DNA from: Garcia nutans
Lineage: Eukaryota; Streptophyta; Magnoliopsida; Malpighiales; Euphorbiaceae
Length of the DNA: 64,000 nt
NCBI GenBank assembly: GCA_947685225.1
Contig: CANTUV010000024.1
Coordinates: 51,984,001 to 52,048,000, forward strand
Direction: 5' to 3'
Shown in pieces: positions 38,480 through 48,679 of this stretch. The notes beneath the pieces were generated by a model. It was given only the letters and a program-made list of their open reading frames with translations, was not told where the DNA came from and made no database searches. Each line of letters opens with the position of its first letter. Position 1 is the first letter of the stretch. The translations under genes were made by a program, and so were the position numbers.

Positions 38480-40343
38480 TGTTTACATCATTTTTGTACT
38501 TGTTTTTAGTGTGATTTTATGTGTTTTTAGTTAATGTTTTGATTGATTTCTGTTTAAAGTTTGTTTGAAGTGTTTGTTTTAGGTTTAAGTGCAAAAACTC
38601 CATTGGAAGATCAAAATAATGAAGAAAGAGCATGAATCAAGCAAGACATGGCCAAGCCAAATCAAGCTTGGGCGTGTCACCTCATAGAAAATGAAGGTAG
38701 AGCTTGACACGGCCAGGAGACACGGCCAAGCCACTGGCCGTGTCTCATTCAAGGAACAAAAAAAAGAAACCAAAGAAAAGAAAGAGCAAAAAATGAAGAA
38801 GCAGAACTTGACACACTCAAGAGACAAAGCTAAGCCACTGGCCGTGTCACATGACACGGCCAGGAGCTTGGCCATGTCCCATCCCAAGCTCAAAGTAAGC
38901 AAGGACCAAAGAAAAGAAACAGAAGAGGACACACCCACATGGCACGCCCAAGCCACTAGCCGTGTCACATCACCTTTTGAGACCAAAGAAAAGAAAGAAA
39001 GAAAGAAGCAGTGATGGACACGGCCAGCAAGCTTGGCCGTGTCCCAAAGAAAAATGAGAGACACGGCCAAGCCAAAGCAAGCTTGGCCGTGTCACCCTTA
39101 ATATATTTGAATTCTTTTGCACGAAACAAAGGGAGAAGTCGATTTTGTGGGAGAGGCTAGGGTTTTTGAGAGAGGGAAAATAGAAAAAGAAAAAACAAAG
39201 AAAAGAAGGGGAAAACACGATTTGGGGAGAGGAGAGAGTGACACTTTCCTTGTCCCTTCATCTTCATCCTCCATTTCTATCCTTTCCATCTTCTCCATCT
39301 TCCATTGATAAGATCTTTGAGATTCTTTGGGATAAAGTGGGTTAACAAGCTCTTAAAGGTTGAAGAAGCTTCATTGAAGGATTGGTGACTTGAGAAAGCT
39401 CCATTCCATCTCTCAAAGGCATAATCAATTGAAGGATTGGTGACTTGAGAAAGCTTCATTCCACGTTGCAAAGGAAAATCATCCATTGAAGAGGGCTTGA
39501 GTTCTTCATCATACATCAAAGTGGAGCTAGGAGGAAGACTAGTAATCCTACTCTTGGCATCTACAAGGGGTTTTTCTATTCTCTCTTTTAATTCATTTCA
39601 ATATTGTTTTTGTTGTATTAAGAGAATTGATATTGCAATGAACAATTTGTATTTGATTTATATTGAGTTGAATGAATGTTTTAAATTGATGATGTTGAGC
39701 TGAATACCCATGCCTAGGGTTTGTAGTATATTTGATTGAATGCTTTGATTTGATATTTCCATTGATGTACCTTGTTGTTGGTTGATTGCATTGTATTGTA
39801 TGCTAGGTTGATAGATTAGCTACCTATTGATCTCTAGATATTGAATGAAGGACCGAGAGGTGAAATTTGATATCGAAATTATGCAATCGACTACCCTAAG
39901 AATGAATTAGAAATATAAGTTATAGGGTTTATTAATTTACGAATGTAAAACAATTCATTATTGTTGATTCATGAATGTGAAAACTAATGAATTGGTAATT
40001 GACTAATTAAACTTAAGAAACAAATTAATTGCAAGGTTAAGTTAATGGATAATATGAGAATTGAGCTTTGATTGAATGGGCCTATAACCCTAGGCACCTT
40101 CCCAAGAATCGATTTGATCTTGTACAACCATCACACACATTAACTTTTACACTCATTACTCTTAGGCTTAAATTACTCCTGCACCATTCCAAACATAAAA
40201 CTCTCATTTTTAAAGTAGTTGTCAATTAAGCTATTACGAACTACACCTTCCTTGTGAGATGACCTTGGGGCGATCACCTTTGCTACAATTACCTCGTATA
40301 CTTGCGAGTGATGCATGTAGTAGTACTTAACTCGAGCGCAACA
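38480..40343 (+). repeat. 3' LTR of nested Athila (1864 bp)
   Basis: Pairs with 33675-35487. The extra 51 bp comes mainly from a local duplication around 39375-39460 (GAAGGATTGGTGACTTGAGA occurs twice). It carries the GACACGGCC cluster at 38640-39100, including GACACGGCCA and TGGCCGTGTC arms around seven bases at 39017-39043. Confidence 0.93.
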
Positions 40344-40348
40344 ATATT
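40344..40348. repeat. Target-site duplication ATATT (right) of nested Athila
   Basis: Identical to 33670-33674. Confidence 0.95.
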
Positions 40349-41300
40349 GGAAGGAGGAATGAAATGCCCCTTCAATCTTATATTGTAGTTGAACTGTTTG
40401 ATGTTTGGGGAATAGACTTCATGGGTCCTTTTCCAAAATCTTTTGGTTATGAATACATATTGGTTGTTGTTCATTATGTTTCAAAATGGGTGGAGGCAAT
40501 CCCCACCCGAACTAATAATGCTAATGTGGTTGTTAAATTTGTGAAGGAATACATTCTTAGCAGATTTGGCATGCCAAGAGTGATAGTCAGTGATGGGGGA
40601 AGTCATTTCTGCAACAAACTTTTTGAGAAGTTAATGCACAAGTAGGGTATGAAACACAAAGTGGCGACCCCATACCATCCATAGACTTCTGGACAAGATG
40701 AGACATCCAACAAGCAAATCTAAGGAATTTTGGAAAAAACAGTCAACTCAACAAGGAAGGATTGGGCAAGTAGATTGAATGATGCATTGTGGGCATATCG
40801 AACTGCTTTCAAGACTCCCTTGGGTATGAGTCCATACCGATTGGTTATCGGTAAGGCTTGTCATTTACCAATGAAGTTAGAGCACAAGGCGTATTGGGCA
40901 ATTAAGACTCTGAATTTAGATTTGGACAAGGCAAAGAGAGAACATTTTTTGCAAATTTCGGAGTTAGATGAACTAAGGAACGAGGCATATGAGAGTTCGA
41001 GGATTTATAAGGACCGTACTAAAGCACTTCATGACCAAATTTTAGTACGAAAGACATTGAGCCCATGAATGAAGGTCTTGCTTTTCCATTCTCGGCTCTG
41101 ACTATTTCAAGGAAAAATCAAGTCTCGATGGAGCGGTCCTTTCGAGATAACTCAGGTATATCCTTCCGGTGCTATAGAATTACTTAACTCTTGAACGAAT
41201 AAAACTTTTAAATTAAATGGACAGAGAGTTAAACCATATAACAAGGGGTTCCAAGAAGTAAGGATTGTCGATAGTACTTTGATCTACTATCCTTAATTCT
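40349..41300 (+). pseudogene. Outer Athila integrase, core and C-terminal part
   Basis: Resumes the split integrase. GIDFMGPFPKSFGYEYIL holds the first catalytic Asp, RVIVSDGGSHFCN the second, and the DETSNK region the Glu. The open part 40730-41068 shows DWASRLNDALWAYRTAFKTP and SPYRLVIGKACHLP. Stops fall after LMHK, at YHP, at KQI, after LSP and several more times to the end near IYYP. No GPY/F-type strand beyond WSGPFEITQVYPSGAIEL is identifiable, and no downstream envelope-like gene follows. Confidence 0.88.
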
Positions 41301-43052
41301 TGCAGTAACGTCCAGCTAAGACGACATTAAAGAAGCACTCGATGGGAGGCACCCCATTGTTATCATTTTTATCATTTTAGTTTAGTATCTTCAGTTTATT
41401 TATTTATTTTCCCTTCTATTTTTCTTTAAGGCTTGATGGTTTGGAGATTGGAAGTGTTTTTATTCTTGCAGAGAACAGGCCAGGAGCATTGAGTTTAATT
41501 GAGACAAGGAGAGCCATCCAGTTCCAACTTTCCTTGATCTCATGTTTATGCTGAAGTCGCTGTTGTTTTCTTTCATGTTGATTATTTGTTTGTAACGAAA
41601 AGCTTAATGGATTTTTTGTATGAAAGCTCCACTATACGTGACACAAAAGAGGTTCTTTCTATCTTTTCTTTTGTTTACATTGAGGACAATGTAACTCATA
41701 TGTGTGGGGTAATTTTTAAGATTTTCTTTAATTTTTGTTTTGTTTTCTTTTTGAGTTATATTGTGTATTTTTCATGGCATAATTGTCGAAAACCTATTGA
41801 CTTTTCTATAATTCTAGCATTACATTTGAGCCTTTAGTATCAGCATAGAGATTAGCATTTGAATTCATTCAGGATCAATTTCCACGTTCTGTAATTCATG
41901 GCATATAAATCTCTGAGAACCCACCCTTTATGAGTTTTGAGCCTCATAGATTGAATATTATTGTCAATCAATTTTCTTTTCTTAAGTGTGCACCTTCATG
42001 ATTTTTTATCTCTATAGCTTGCTTTTGCATATTAATTGAACTCACATTATGATTTCATCTCAAGTTTTAAAATGATGAAGACAAATTAGGATTACCCCCT
42101 TTAGCTAAAAAAGACCTCCCTTAATTGTGAATTCCTTAGTGAGCTAAGTTGAGCCTTTGACCTTTTCTTGATTGATCAACACAATTCACAAATCAACATT
42201 TTTCTATTATTATCATACCTTCATTAAGGAATGGAGTTTCTTATGATATGACAATAGGAGTGGTTTAATATATAAGTATAGGGTAAACATAAAAAAAAGG
42301 TTAACATAAAAAAATAAATAAAATAGTATTGTTTTAGTAAGATTTGGGGTTGAAATGCATACTTTTTAGATTTTATTTGACTAAGAGTTGATTATTCTTT
42401 TCTTCTACATTTGAGCTAGATGTTCAATGCATTTTTATATTTTGTACATATATATATAATAATAAATAAATTAAAATAAAAGAGAAGATATATATATACA
42501 AAATTAATATATTTTCTAGCATTAGTCATCAAAGAGGAATTTTGACTCATTTACTTTTTTTTAGTATGCAAATATTTGAGACTATCAAGGGTTGGTGAAT
42601 ATGCCATTTGAGGGAGTTACGAGTTTCTACGCAAGATTGTTGTCTAATTTAGATGCTCCATTTCATAATGTTCCAACTTAAATGTCTTTTCTCACACATT
42701 CACCTTAGCCCCATTACATCCAAACGAAAAGACCTTCGGATTATTTCTTGAGAAAAATCAGTGAGAGAGATTGGATAATTAAGCAAGTTTATGGCAGTAT
42801 GCAGTCATGATTGGTTTAAGTGAATTAACCTTTGAAATTGAGAGAAACACTTAGATGAGAGATGAGATTTGTTATGTCTGAATTAATGAATGAGTTAAGA
42901 AAATCTTGATTGAAGTAAATTGCATTTATTTATTGCTGAGTATTAAAGGATTTCATCTTATATACTTGAATTATAGTTAAGGTTAATTGAGTTTTTAATT
43001 TATGCCATGTAAATCTGCTTGAGGACAAGCAACGTTTTAAGTGTGGGGCAGT
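41301..43052 (+). other. 3' non-coding region of outer Athila element
   Basis: No gene. It contains a short inverted repeat ATGGG...CCCAT at 41343-41358, a hairpin ACATTG-AGGA-CAATGT (41677-41692) followed by TGTGTGGGGTAA, AT-rich microsatellite-like stretches (42285-42320, 42450-42500), and a hairpin TGCTTG-AGGA-CAAGCA (43016-43031) just before the terminal polypurine tract. The 83-codon frame at 41586-41837 spans one of these signals and is not supported. Confidence 0.65.
43039..43052 (+). other. Polypurine tract of outer Athila element
   Basis: AAGTGTGGGGCAGT immediately before the LTR start TGTTTTATTAG, eight bases downstream of a perfect hairpin. Confidence 0.8.
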
Positions 43053-43584
43053 TGTTTTATTAGTTTTTGTCCTCAAATTGCTATTTATTTATTATGATAA
43101 CTATTGTTTTCTTCATGCATTTTGGTAGTTTTAATCTGTTTATTTAGTAATTTCTATATTTTTAGAACTCAAGGAAGTATGAAAGAAAAAAATAAAAAAA
43201 GAGCAAAAGTGAAGGAAAGAAGAACAAAGAGAAGAATTGAAGTTAAAGTGCAAAAACTCCCTTGGAAGATGAAAACAAAGAAAAAAGAGCATGAATCAAG
43301 CAAGACATGGCCAAGCCAAATCAAGCTTGGCCATGTCACCTCAAAGGAAATGAAGGCAGAGCTTGACATGGCCAGGAGACACGGCCAAGCCACTGGCCTT
43401 GTCTAACCTAAAGACCAAAACCAAAGAAACCAAAGAAAGAAAAGAAAAGAAGGAAAGAAATGGCAGCAAGTGACACGGCCAACAGGCTTGGCCGTGATAA
43501 GTGACACCGCCAATAAGCTTGGCCATGTCACTCTCATCTCCAAAGAATAAAGAAGAGCAAGGAACGAAACAAAAGAGGACACAC
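43053..43584 (+). repeat. 3' LTR of outer Athila, first piece
   Basis: Matches 27424-27955 of the 5' LTR and breaks inside the GACACGGCC cluster at the insertion of the Tat element. It continues at 54366. Confidence 0.92.
43580..43584. repeat. Target-site duplication CACAC (left) of Tat element
   Basis: CACAC before the LTR start TGTGAACC. The same pentamer is at 54366-54370. Confidence 0.92.
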
Positions 43585-44644
43585 TGTGAACCTCGATTTT
43601 CCACCCGAAAAGAATTCGGATGAAAGTTCACTTATTGTCGGGAGTCGCCACTCAGTTTATTTTGTTCGAAGGGAAAAACTAAGAAAACCCTTATTTGACT
43701 CCAATTAATGCATCCAATGTAAAGGTTTCTAATCTACGAACCCAAGGAGGACTCGGGGACTATGTCATGTATTTGATTAATTTGCCAAATAAGGATTGAA
43801 TCTAAAAAAGAAAACAGAAAGGAAGAAGAACAGATTGTTAGTAAATTGTGGACTTGCTATTTGGGGTGAATCCCAAATATGCCTACATACTCTCATTTTT
43901 ATGAGAGATCAAAGCCCATGTAGTTCGGAAAAGCCTATTTAAAGGCAATTATGCATTTATGCATGTGTGTGTGTATGCTTCGTGCATTGTGAGATTTAAT
44001 TAGCACTTAGTGCAAAATTGTGAAATTTAGGTACCTTGTACCAAAAGGATGCAAATTTTAGGCCTCGGGCCAAAAAAGGTTGGTTGATTCATGGCTTAAT
44101 ACCGAAAGATCGATTATTTATTTAATTAATTAGGCCTTAGACCTAAAAGGATTAGGTCTTTGACCAAGAAGAATTTAAGAAGAAGATGGAATGCCTATGA
44201 CATGCTTGAATTAACAAAAGATGAATTAAGATATTACCTTGCTTAGAGTTTTTCCACATCGAAGTTCCAGATCTTGATTTCTTAGAATATGATCCCTTGC
44301 TTTCTGTAACACCAGGTCCCGGGATGCCAAAAGCCAACCCCTTTTTCTGAGGATCGAAAGCCTTTTTATAGACAAAATTTCAGACTGGACGGCGGTCGGA
44401 CCGCCAAGCTTGGCGGTTCAGCCCTCAAAAAATTTCCCAATTTTCGTTCAAACTGATTTTCTGGGAGCTGTGGACCTCCAAAAATTATTCTGAGGCCATA
44501 TCCGTGATCGTTGCATTGCTCCGGACATTTCAAGTACCATGAAGACATACTTTTGGTGGATTCTGCCGTGGTCATCCGGTCTGGCTTGGTCACTTGCAGT
44601 CTAAGAAAATAAGCTTTCCGAGCCTCAAAATTTGAGTGTTCACA
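43585..44644 (-). repeat. 3' LTR of Tat element (1060 bp)
   Basis: TGTGAACCTCG...GAGTGTTCACA on the plus strand. It is nearly identical to 53263-54365 except for a 43-bp difference in the palindrome-rich U3. A perfect 16-bp palindrome, CCGCCAAGCTTGGCGG, is at 44401-44416, and TATAAAAAG (minus strand) is at 44362-44370. Confidence 0.94.
44362..44370 (-). promoter_or_regulatory. TATA box of Tat element 3' LTR
   Basis: TATAAAAAG on the minus strand about 275 bp into the LTR, directly downstream of the U3 palindrome cluster. It is conserved at 54040-54048 in the other LTR. Confidence 0.6.
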
Positions 44645-44656
44645 ATTGCCCCCCAC
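44645..44656 (-). other. Polypurine tract of Tat element
   Basis: On the minus strand, AGTGGGGGGCAAT precedes the LTR start TGTGAACACTC. It is similar in form to the GGGGGCAAAC tract of the gag-only family. Confidence 0.8.
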
Positions 44657-44780
44657 TGGGGTTCATAAAAATGATTTATGGAGCTCAGTGGTCGTCTGAA
44701 GAGCGAATTTTGAGTGAGGGGTAAAAGACCCACCTTTTGGCATTCCTGGATTGCTTGTAACACTTCTGATTTTTCTCTGA

Positions 44781-45550
44781 TTGTATTCTGACTTTTCTGT
44801 ACCTGCACTTTTATTTAGCACAAACAGTACATATGTATGCATGATGTCCCCTTTTATTTTCATTAAGGTATTTATTTGCTTCTTTACAACCATTGCATGC
44901 ACAACTGGACCAAGAGTCTTCAAAAAGGTTGAAAGGATCAATATGGGAAGATATGGATTGGAAGCTATTGCTACTCTTAGAGGCATAGCTGTAGATTGGG
45001 ATTTCTTGCATGCTTGTATCATATTCATTTGATTGATGCTTGTATAAGGCGATGCTGCTCCCTTTGATTGATGCATTCCTGACTGCTAATTTTGAAGATG
45101 AGATTCAACTGAAGCATAGGATGCGAGCTTTTGTTTTCGGCCTGTTAGCTGGGTTTCTTTTCAACCGTGACCCTGGTTTTGGAGATTTAAAGCTTTGCCC
45201 CATGATTAGGCAGATGGGGATTGATCAGAGGGTTCCTCTTCCTGTTGGCCTTACTGTTGCTGCCCCTATTATGCCCGGAGTTACTCAAGCTGCTCTTCAA
45301 ATTTGGGTTAGGAATCATCAGATGATTAGACCTTTTGCAGAACCTTCCCTTGTCGAGCCTACTCTAAAGTATAAGACTTGATTTATAGCAAAAGTTTGGC
45401 CAATTGAAAAGCCAAGGAGGCATGCATTACTGCAGGAGCTGGAGGGAGCGAAGGTGGTTCCTCTTAACGAGGAGAAGGTAGATGCTGCAGAGAGCTCCGG
45501 AGCTAAGGAAGATACCGAAGACTCTGCCCCACGTAGGAGGCATAGGATTT
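44781..45550 (+). pseudogene. Antisense extra ORF of the Tat element, degraded
   Basis: Lies between the integrase end and the 3' LTR on the strand opposite to gag-pol. Two open pieces are visible. Piece 44781-45032 (83 codons) includes RVFKKVERINMGRYGLEAIA and AVDWDFLHACI. Piece 45040-45381 (113 codons) includes LIDAFLTANFEDEIQLKHRM, AFVFGLLAGFLF and GDLKLCPMIRQMGIDQRVPL. Homologous-looking coding continues to about 45550 with a stop at 45379-45381. Antisense extra ORFs at this place are known in Tat-group elements such as Grande. The protein may belong to the DUF7745/PMD-like group often carried there, but I recognise it only weakly, and its function is unknown. Confidence 0.5.
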
Positions 45551-45742
45551 AGATCCTAAGGTTGACTCTATTGTCTGTTTTTTTTTTGTTCATTTGACTT
45601 TTTTAGACTTATGGCTTGACTCTTTTGATTGGTTTGATATTTCATGGAATGAATGACTCTTTTTGGAATGAATGACTATTTTTGGAATGACTCTTTTATT
45701 TGCTTTCCAAGCATTATCTACTTTATTTACTTGCTCTAATTT

Positions 45743-45885
45743 TTGCCTAAGCTGTCCTTTCGAATTTTCAACTTAGCGAGCTCTTACCCATTCTTGCCTA
45801 AGCCGCCCTTTGCGGGTTTTCGACTTAGCGGGCCCCCACTATTGCCTAAGCCGCCCTTTGTGGGTTTTCGACTTAGCGGGATTTT
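45743..45885. repeat. Three tandem units of a CCTAAGCCGCCCTTTG-type hairpin repeat
   Basis: Three direct repeats of about 45-55 bp, each with CCTAAGC...GACTTAGCGGG (CTAAG/CTTAG arms) and an internal CCGCCC/GCGGG pair, so each can fold into a hairpin. They lie in the 3' zone of the Tat element near the antisense ORF. The 72-codon frame through them is a repeat artefact. Confidence 0.75.
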
Positions 45886-46042
45886 TCTTCTTCTTTTCTT
45901 TTTTTTCTTTTTTTTATGTTGGCAAAAGAAAAATGAACCGGTGATTTTTATTAAAATTTAGACCGTGCTCAAGGAGAGCTGCCTACATATCTCGAATTAG
46001 TTTGCGAGAATTAGGTCTACTGTAGTTCCTTACAATGCATGA

Positions 46043-46555
46043 TTATACATAATATTTCTTCAATTGATCCAGATTGCATGGGTTTATGAACTCCAGACCA
46101 TCTAAATCAGATAAGATGACGGCTCCGCCGGAAAGTATTTTCTTTAAAATGTAGGGTCCCGCCCAATGAGGACGAAACTTCCCACGAGGATCTGTAACAG
46201 GTGTTCTGATCTCTTTCAGAACCAAACAACCTTCTTCCAACTTTCGATCTTTGACCTTTTTGTTGAAATGTCTGGCCATTCGCCTCTGATACTCTTGAAT
46301 CCGATGTAGAGCTTGAAGTCTTTTTTCATCCAAACCCAACAACTGATGATGATAATTGCTGATCCATTCAGCTTCATTTATCTGACTTTCTTGAATTATC
46401 CTCGCCGATTGAACTTCCAGTTCAATGGGGAGTACTGCTTCCATTCCGTATACCAGGGAATACGGGGTTGCCCCAGTAGGAGTTCTAATTGATGTTCTAT
46501 AGCCCCACAAAGCCAGCGGTAACTTCTCATGCCAACGCCTATGTTCCTTGATCAT
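46043..46555 (-). CDS. pol: Tat element integrase, C-terminal part (170 codons)
   Basis: Follows the catalytic core in a shifted frame. A run of A residues near 46553-46560 explains the one-base shift. Motifs are WHEKLPLALWGYRTSIRTPT, GATPYSLVYGMEAVLPIELE, then KFRPHWAGPYILKKILSGGA near the end, a GPY-type module usual for Gypsy integrases. It ends at KKYYV, the probable natural C-terminus. Confidence 0.9.
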   Translation of the reverse strand: MIKEHRRWHEKLPLALWGYRTSIRTPTGATPYSLVYGMEAVLPIELEVQSARIIQESQINEAEWISNYHHQLLGLDEKRLQALHRIQEYQRRMARHFNKKVKDRKLEEGCLVLKEIRTPVTDPRGKFRPHWAGPYILKKILSGGAVILSDLDGLEFINPCNLDQLKKYYV

Positions 46556-46610
46556 TTTTTTGTATGATCACCTTTATAGACTTGTTCGCTGCTTCTACAG
46601 CTCCATTTGT

Positions 46611-46832
46611 TTAAGGTCTATAAGGAGAGGACTTATGATGCTGGACATTCTTATCCTTCAAGAGCTTAACAAATTCTGCTTGGAAATGAGTTCCATTATC
46701 AGTGATAATCTCAAATGGCGTCCCGTACCGACAAAGGATGTTGGTTCGGACAAACTGTGCTGCCTTTTTGGCGTTTAATTTTGCATAGGAAGCTGCTTCA
46801 ACCCACTTTGTGAAGTAATCCACAACTACCAA
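46611..46832 (-). CDS. pol: Tat element integrase, catalytic core middle part
   Basis: A short open segment between two stops in the same frame as 46839-48191. VVVDYFTKWVEAASYAKLNA and IITDNGTHFQAEF (second catalytic Asp) are clear. The upstream stop TAG (46839-46841) and the downstream TAA after SSPYRP stand where the family has an amino acid. The latter is expected to be Gln (CAA), a C-to-T change. The catalytic Glu lies just after, in the NGAVEAANK region (about 46608-46580). Confidence 0.88.
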   Translation of the reverse strand: MVVVDYFTKWVEAASYAKLNAKKAAQFVRTNILCRYGTPFEIITDNGTHFQAEFVKLLKDKNVQHHKSSPYRP

Positions 46833-46838
46833 GATAAA

Positions 46839-48191
46839 CTAATGTCCATTCGAGGCTTTTGGATGTATTTTGCCAATTATATCTATTCCCCAAGTAGCGA
46901 AGGGCCATGGAGAAGTGATCGGATTCAGGGCAACGGGAGGTTGCTTCTGCATCTTAGCAAATATCTGACACTGATGGCACTCTTGCACAAATGCCACGCA
47001 GTCTGCATTCATGGTGGACCAATAATATCCTAGATTGGTGATTTTTCGAGCCAAGGCGATCCCATACATGTGTGGTCCTGATTCGCCACCATGTACCATT
47101 TCCATTATCTGCTTAGCCTTTGCTTCATTCACGCACCTTAGGTGCATCCCATTCCAACTCCTCTTGTAGAGGATATCTCCATTAAGAACGTAACCTGTGG
47201 CTAGCTGCCTTATGGCCCTCTGATCGACCTTTGATGATCCCTCCGGATAACTTCCATCCTTGAGGTAACTCTTGATATCCCAAAACCATGGTTTACCATC
47301 GGCCAAATGCATTATATGGGCGGGCTGTTTCTGAAGTTGAACCTTTAATGGTCGAACGACTTTCCCCTCCTTGATATTGATCATGGAAGCTAAAGTAGCC
47401 AGGGCATCAGCAAATTGATTCTTTGCTCTTGGGAGATATTCGAAGGACAGATCATCGAATTGTTGCGCCAAATGATCAAGGCATTGTAGGTAAGGAACCA
47501 AACGCTCTTCTCGTATCTTCAATTTCCTTAAAGCTTGTGATACTATTAAAATAGAATCACCATAGACCTTTAGGTTCTTAATCTTTAATTCCAGAGCGGT
47601 TTCAAGCCCATTGATACAAGCTTCATATTCTGCTTCATTGTTTGTGCAGCTAAAGTCAAGTTTAACTGAAAATGGAATGTATTCTCCACAAGGAGTTTTG
47701 AACACAATCCCAATTCCATTTCCATGATAATTGGATGCCCCATCAAAATACATCTCCCAAACACTTCTTTCCATATTCAAGAGGTCTTCGTCAGGGAAAC
47801 CCATTTCTCGCATCTCGTCTTTTACAGGTAATTCTGCTAATTGGTCAGCTATCGCGCCACCTTTCACAGCTTTCCTTTGAATGAATTTTAAGTCGAAGGC
47901 CGCCAATGTTGACACCCACTTAGCCATTTTGCTATCCAAAACAGGCCTCTCCATAAGGAATTTCAAGGGACTCTGTTCTGCGATGACACAAGTAGTGTAA
48001 GAAGACAAGTAGTGTTGTAACTTTGTGCAAGCCCAATACAATGCTAAACACAACTTCTCAATCTTGTTATACTTTAACTCATAATCCAGCATCCTTTTGC
48101 TGAGGTAGTAAATTGCATTTTCCACCTTCGTACTTTCGGCTTCTTGAGCTAGCATTGCACCCATGGCTTCATCTGTTACAGACAAATACAA
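46839..48191 (-). CDS. pol: Tat element RNase H, second RNase H and integrase N-terminus (450 codons)
   Basis: Residues 1-125 are the RT-linked RNase H (VTDEAMGAMLAQE, YYLSKRMLDYELKYNKIEKL, IADQLAELP), partly degenerate at its acidic residues. Residues 145-275 are a second, archaeal-type RNase H with all four acidic positions visible: MYFDGASNYHGNGIG, CTNNEAEYEACINGLETALE, VYGDSILIVSQAL and ADALATLASMI. Residues 375-450 start the integrase, with the HHCC finger (MVHGGESGPHMYG, CVAFVQECHQCQ) and WPFATWGIDIIGKIHP holding the first catalytic Asp. The double RNase H assigns it to the Tat group. The frame overlaps the previous segment because of a one-base shift near 48200. Confidence 0.93.
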   Translation of the reverse strand: MYLSVTDEAMGAMLAQEAESTKVENAIYYLSKRMLDYELKYNKIEKLCLALYWACTKLQHYLSSYTTCVIAEQSPLKFLMERPVLDSKMAKWVSTLAAFDLKFIQRKAVKGGAIADQLAELPVKDEMREMGFPDEDLLNMERSVWEMYFDGASNYHGNGIGIVFKTPCGEYIPFSVKLDFSCTNNEAEYEACINGLETALELKIKNLKVYGDSILIVSQALRKLKIREERLVPYLQCLDHLAQQFDDLSFEYLPRAKNQFADALATLASMINIKEGKVVRPLKVQLQKQPAHIMHLADGKPWFWDIKSYLKDGSYPEGSSKVDQRAIRQLATGYVLNGDILYKRSWNGMHLRCVNEAKAKQIMEMVHGGESGPHMYGIALARKITNLGYYWSTMNADCVAFVQECHQCQIFAKMQKQPPVALNPITSPWPFATWGIDIIGKIHPKASNGH

Positions 48192-48676
48192 GAGCAGAGG
48201 CTTCCCATTCTGGGAGGTTGTAGAATTGGCGGACTTAACAAGTATTCTTTGATCTTGTCGAAGGCCTTTTGGCAGTCTTCATTCCATTCTTGTGAAGCAC
48301 CTTTCCTTAGTAGCTTAAAGATTGGACCACAAGTCTCTGCCAACTGGGATATGAATCGACTGATATACTGTAATCTACCTAGCAAGCCTTGAATCTCTTT
48401 TTCTATTCTTGGCGGAGGCATTTTCAGAATAGCCTTTGACTTTGCTGGATCAACTTCTATTCCTCTCTTGCTGACCAAATACCCCAAAAATAAGCCTGAT
48501 GTTGCTCCAAACAGGCACTTTGCAGGGTTAAGTTTCAAATTGTACTTGCGAAGTCTAATGAAGAACTTCTCAAGTGCTTCAACGTGTTCTTCTGGAGATT
48601 TTGACTTAACAATCATATCATCAACATACACTTCTACTTCTTTGTGAATCATGTCATGAAAGATTGTTGTCGCCAT
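48176..48676 (-). CDS. pol: Tat element RT, palm end and thumb (166 codons)
   Basis: Continues RT in the same frame after one stop codon. MATTIFHDMIHKEVEVYVDD carries the catalytic YVDD, followed by LGYLVSKRGIEVDPAKSKAI and LLGRLQYISRFISQLAETC. The final residues after QPPRMG are out of frame; the true path continues in 48191-46839. Confidence 0.92.
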   Translation of the reverse strand: MATTIFHDMIHKEVEVYVDDMIVKSKSPEEHVEALEKFFIRLRKYNLKLNPAKCLFGATSGLFLGYLVSKRGIEVDPAKSKAILKMPPPRIEKEIQGLLGRLQYISRFISQLAETCGPIFKLLRKGASQEWNEDCQKAFDKIKEYLLSPPILQPPRMGSLCSCICL

Positions 48677-48679
48677 CCT

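Larger units (their letters stand above)
33675..40343 (+). mobile_element. Nested, internally deleted Athila relative (6.7 kb)
   Basis: Two LTRs (1813 and 1864 bp), an intact primer site and an intact polypurine tract enclose only 3.0 kb of interior. That interior has a gag tail with zinc knuckle, a triplicated 69-bp unit, a polyprotein linker and a short RT scrap. There is no protease, RNase H or integrase, so it depended on proteins from another element. It shares the GACACGGCC cluster and the LTR end with the outer element, but the U3 start differs, so it is a separate subfamily. Confidence 0.93.

Noticed and set aside
38585..39070. 161-codon minus-strand frame and similar ones at 27636-28070 and 43169-43631
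   Set aside because: All lie in the GACACGGCC cluster of Athila LTRs, antisense to the elements, with repetitive low-information translations.
41586..41837. Possible envelope-like gene of Athila
   Set aside because: Only 83 codons, it overlaps a hairpin and internal polypurine signal, and shows no signal peptide plus transmembrane architecture that is conserved in the sister element.
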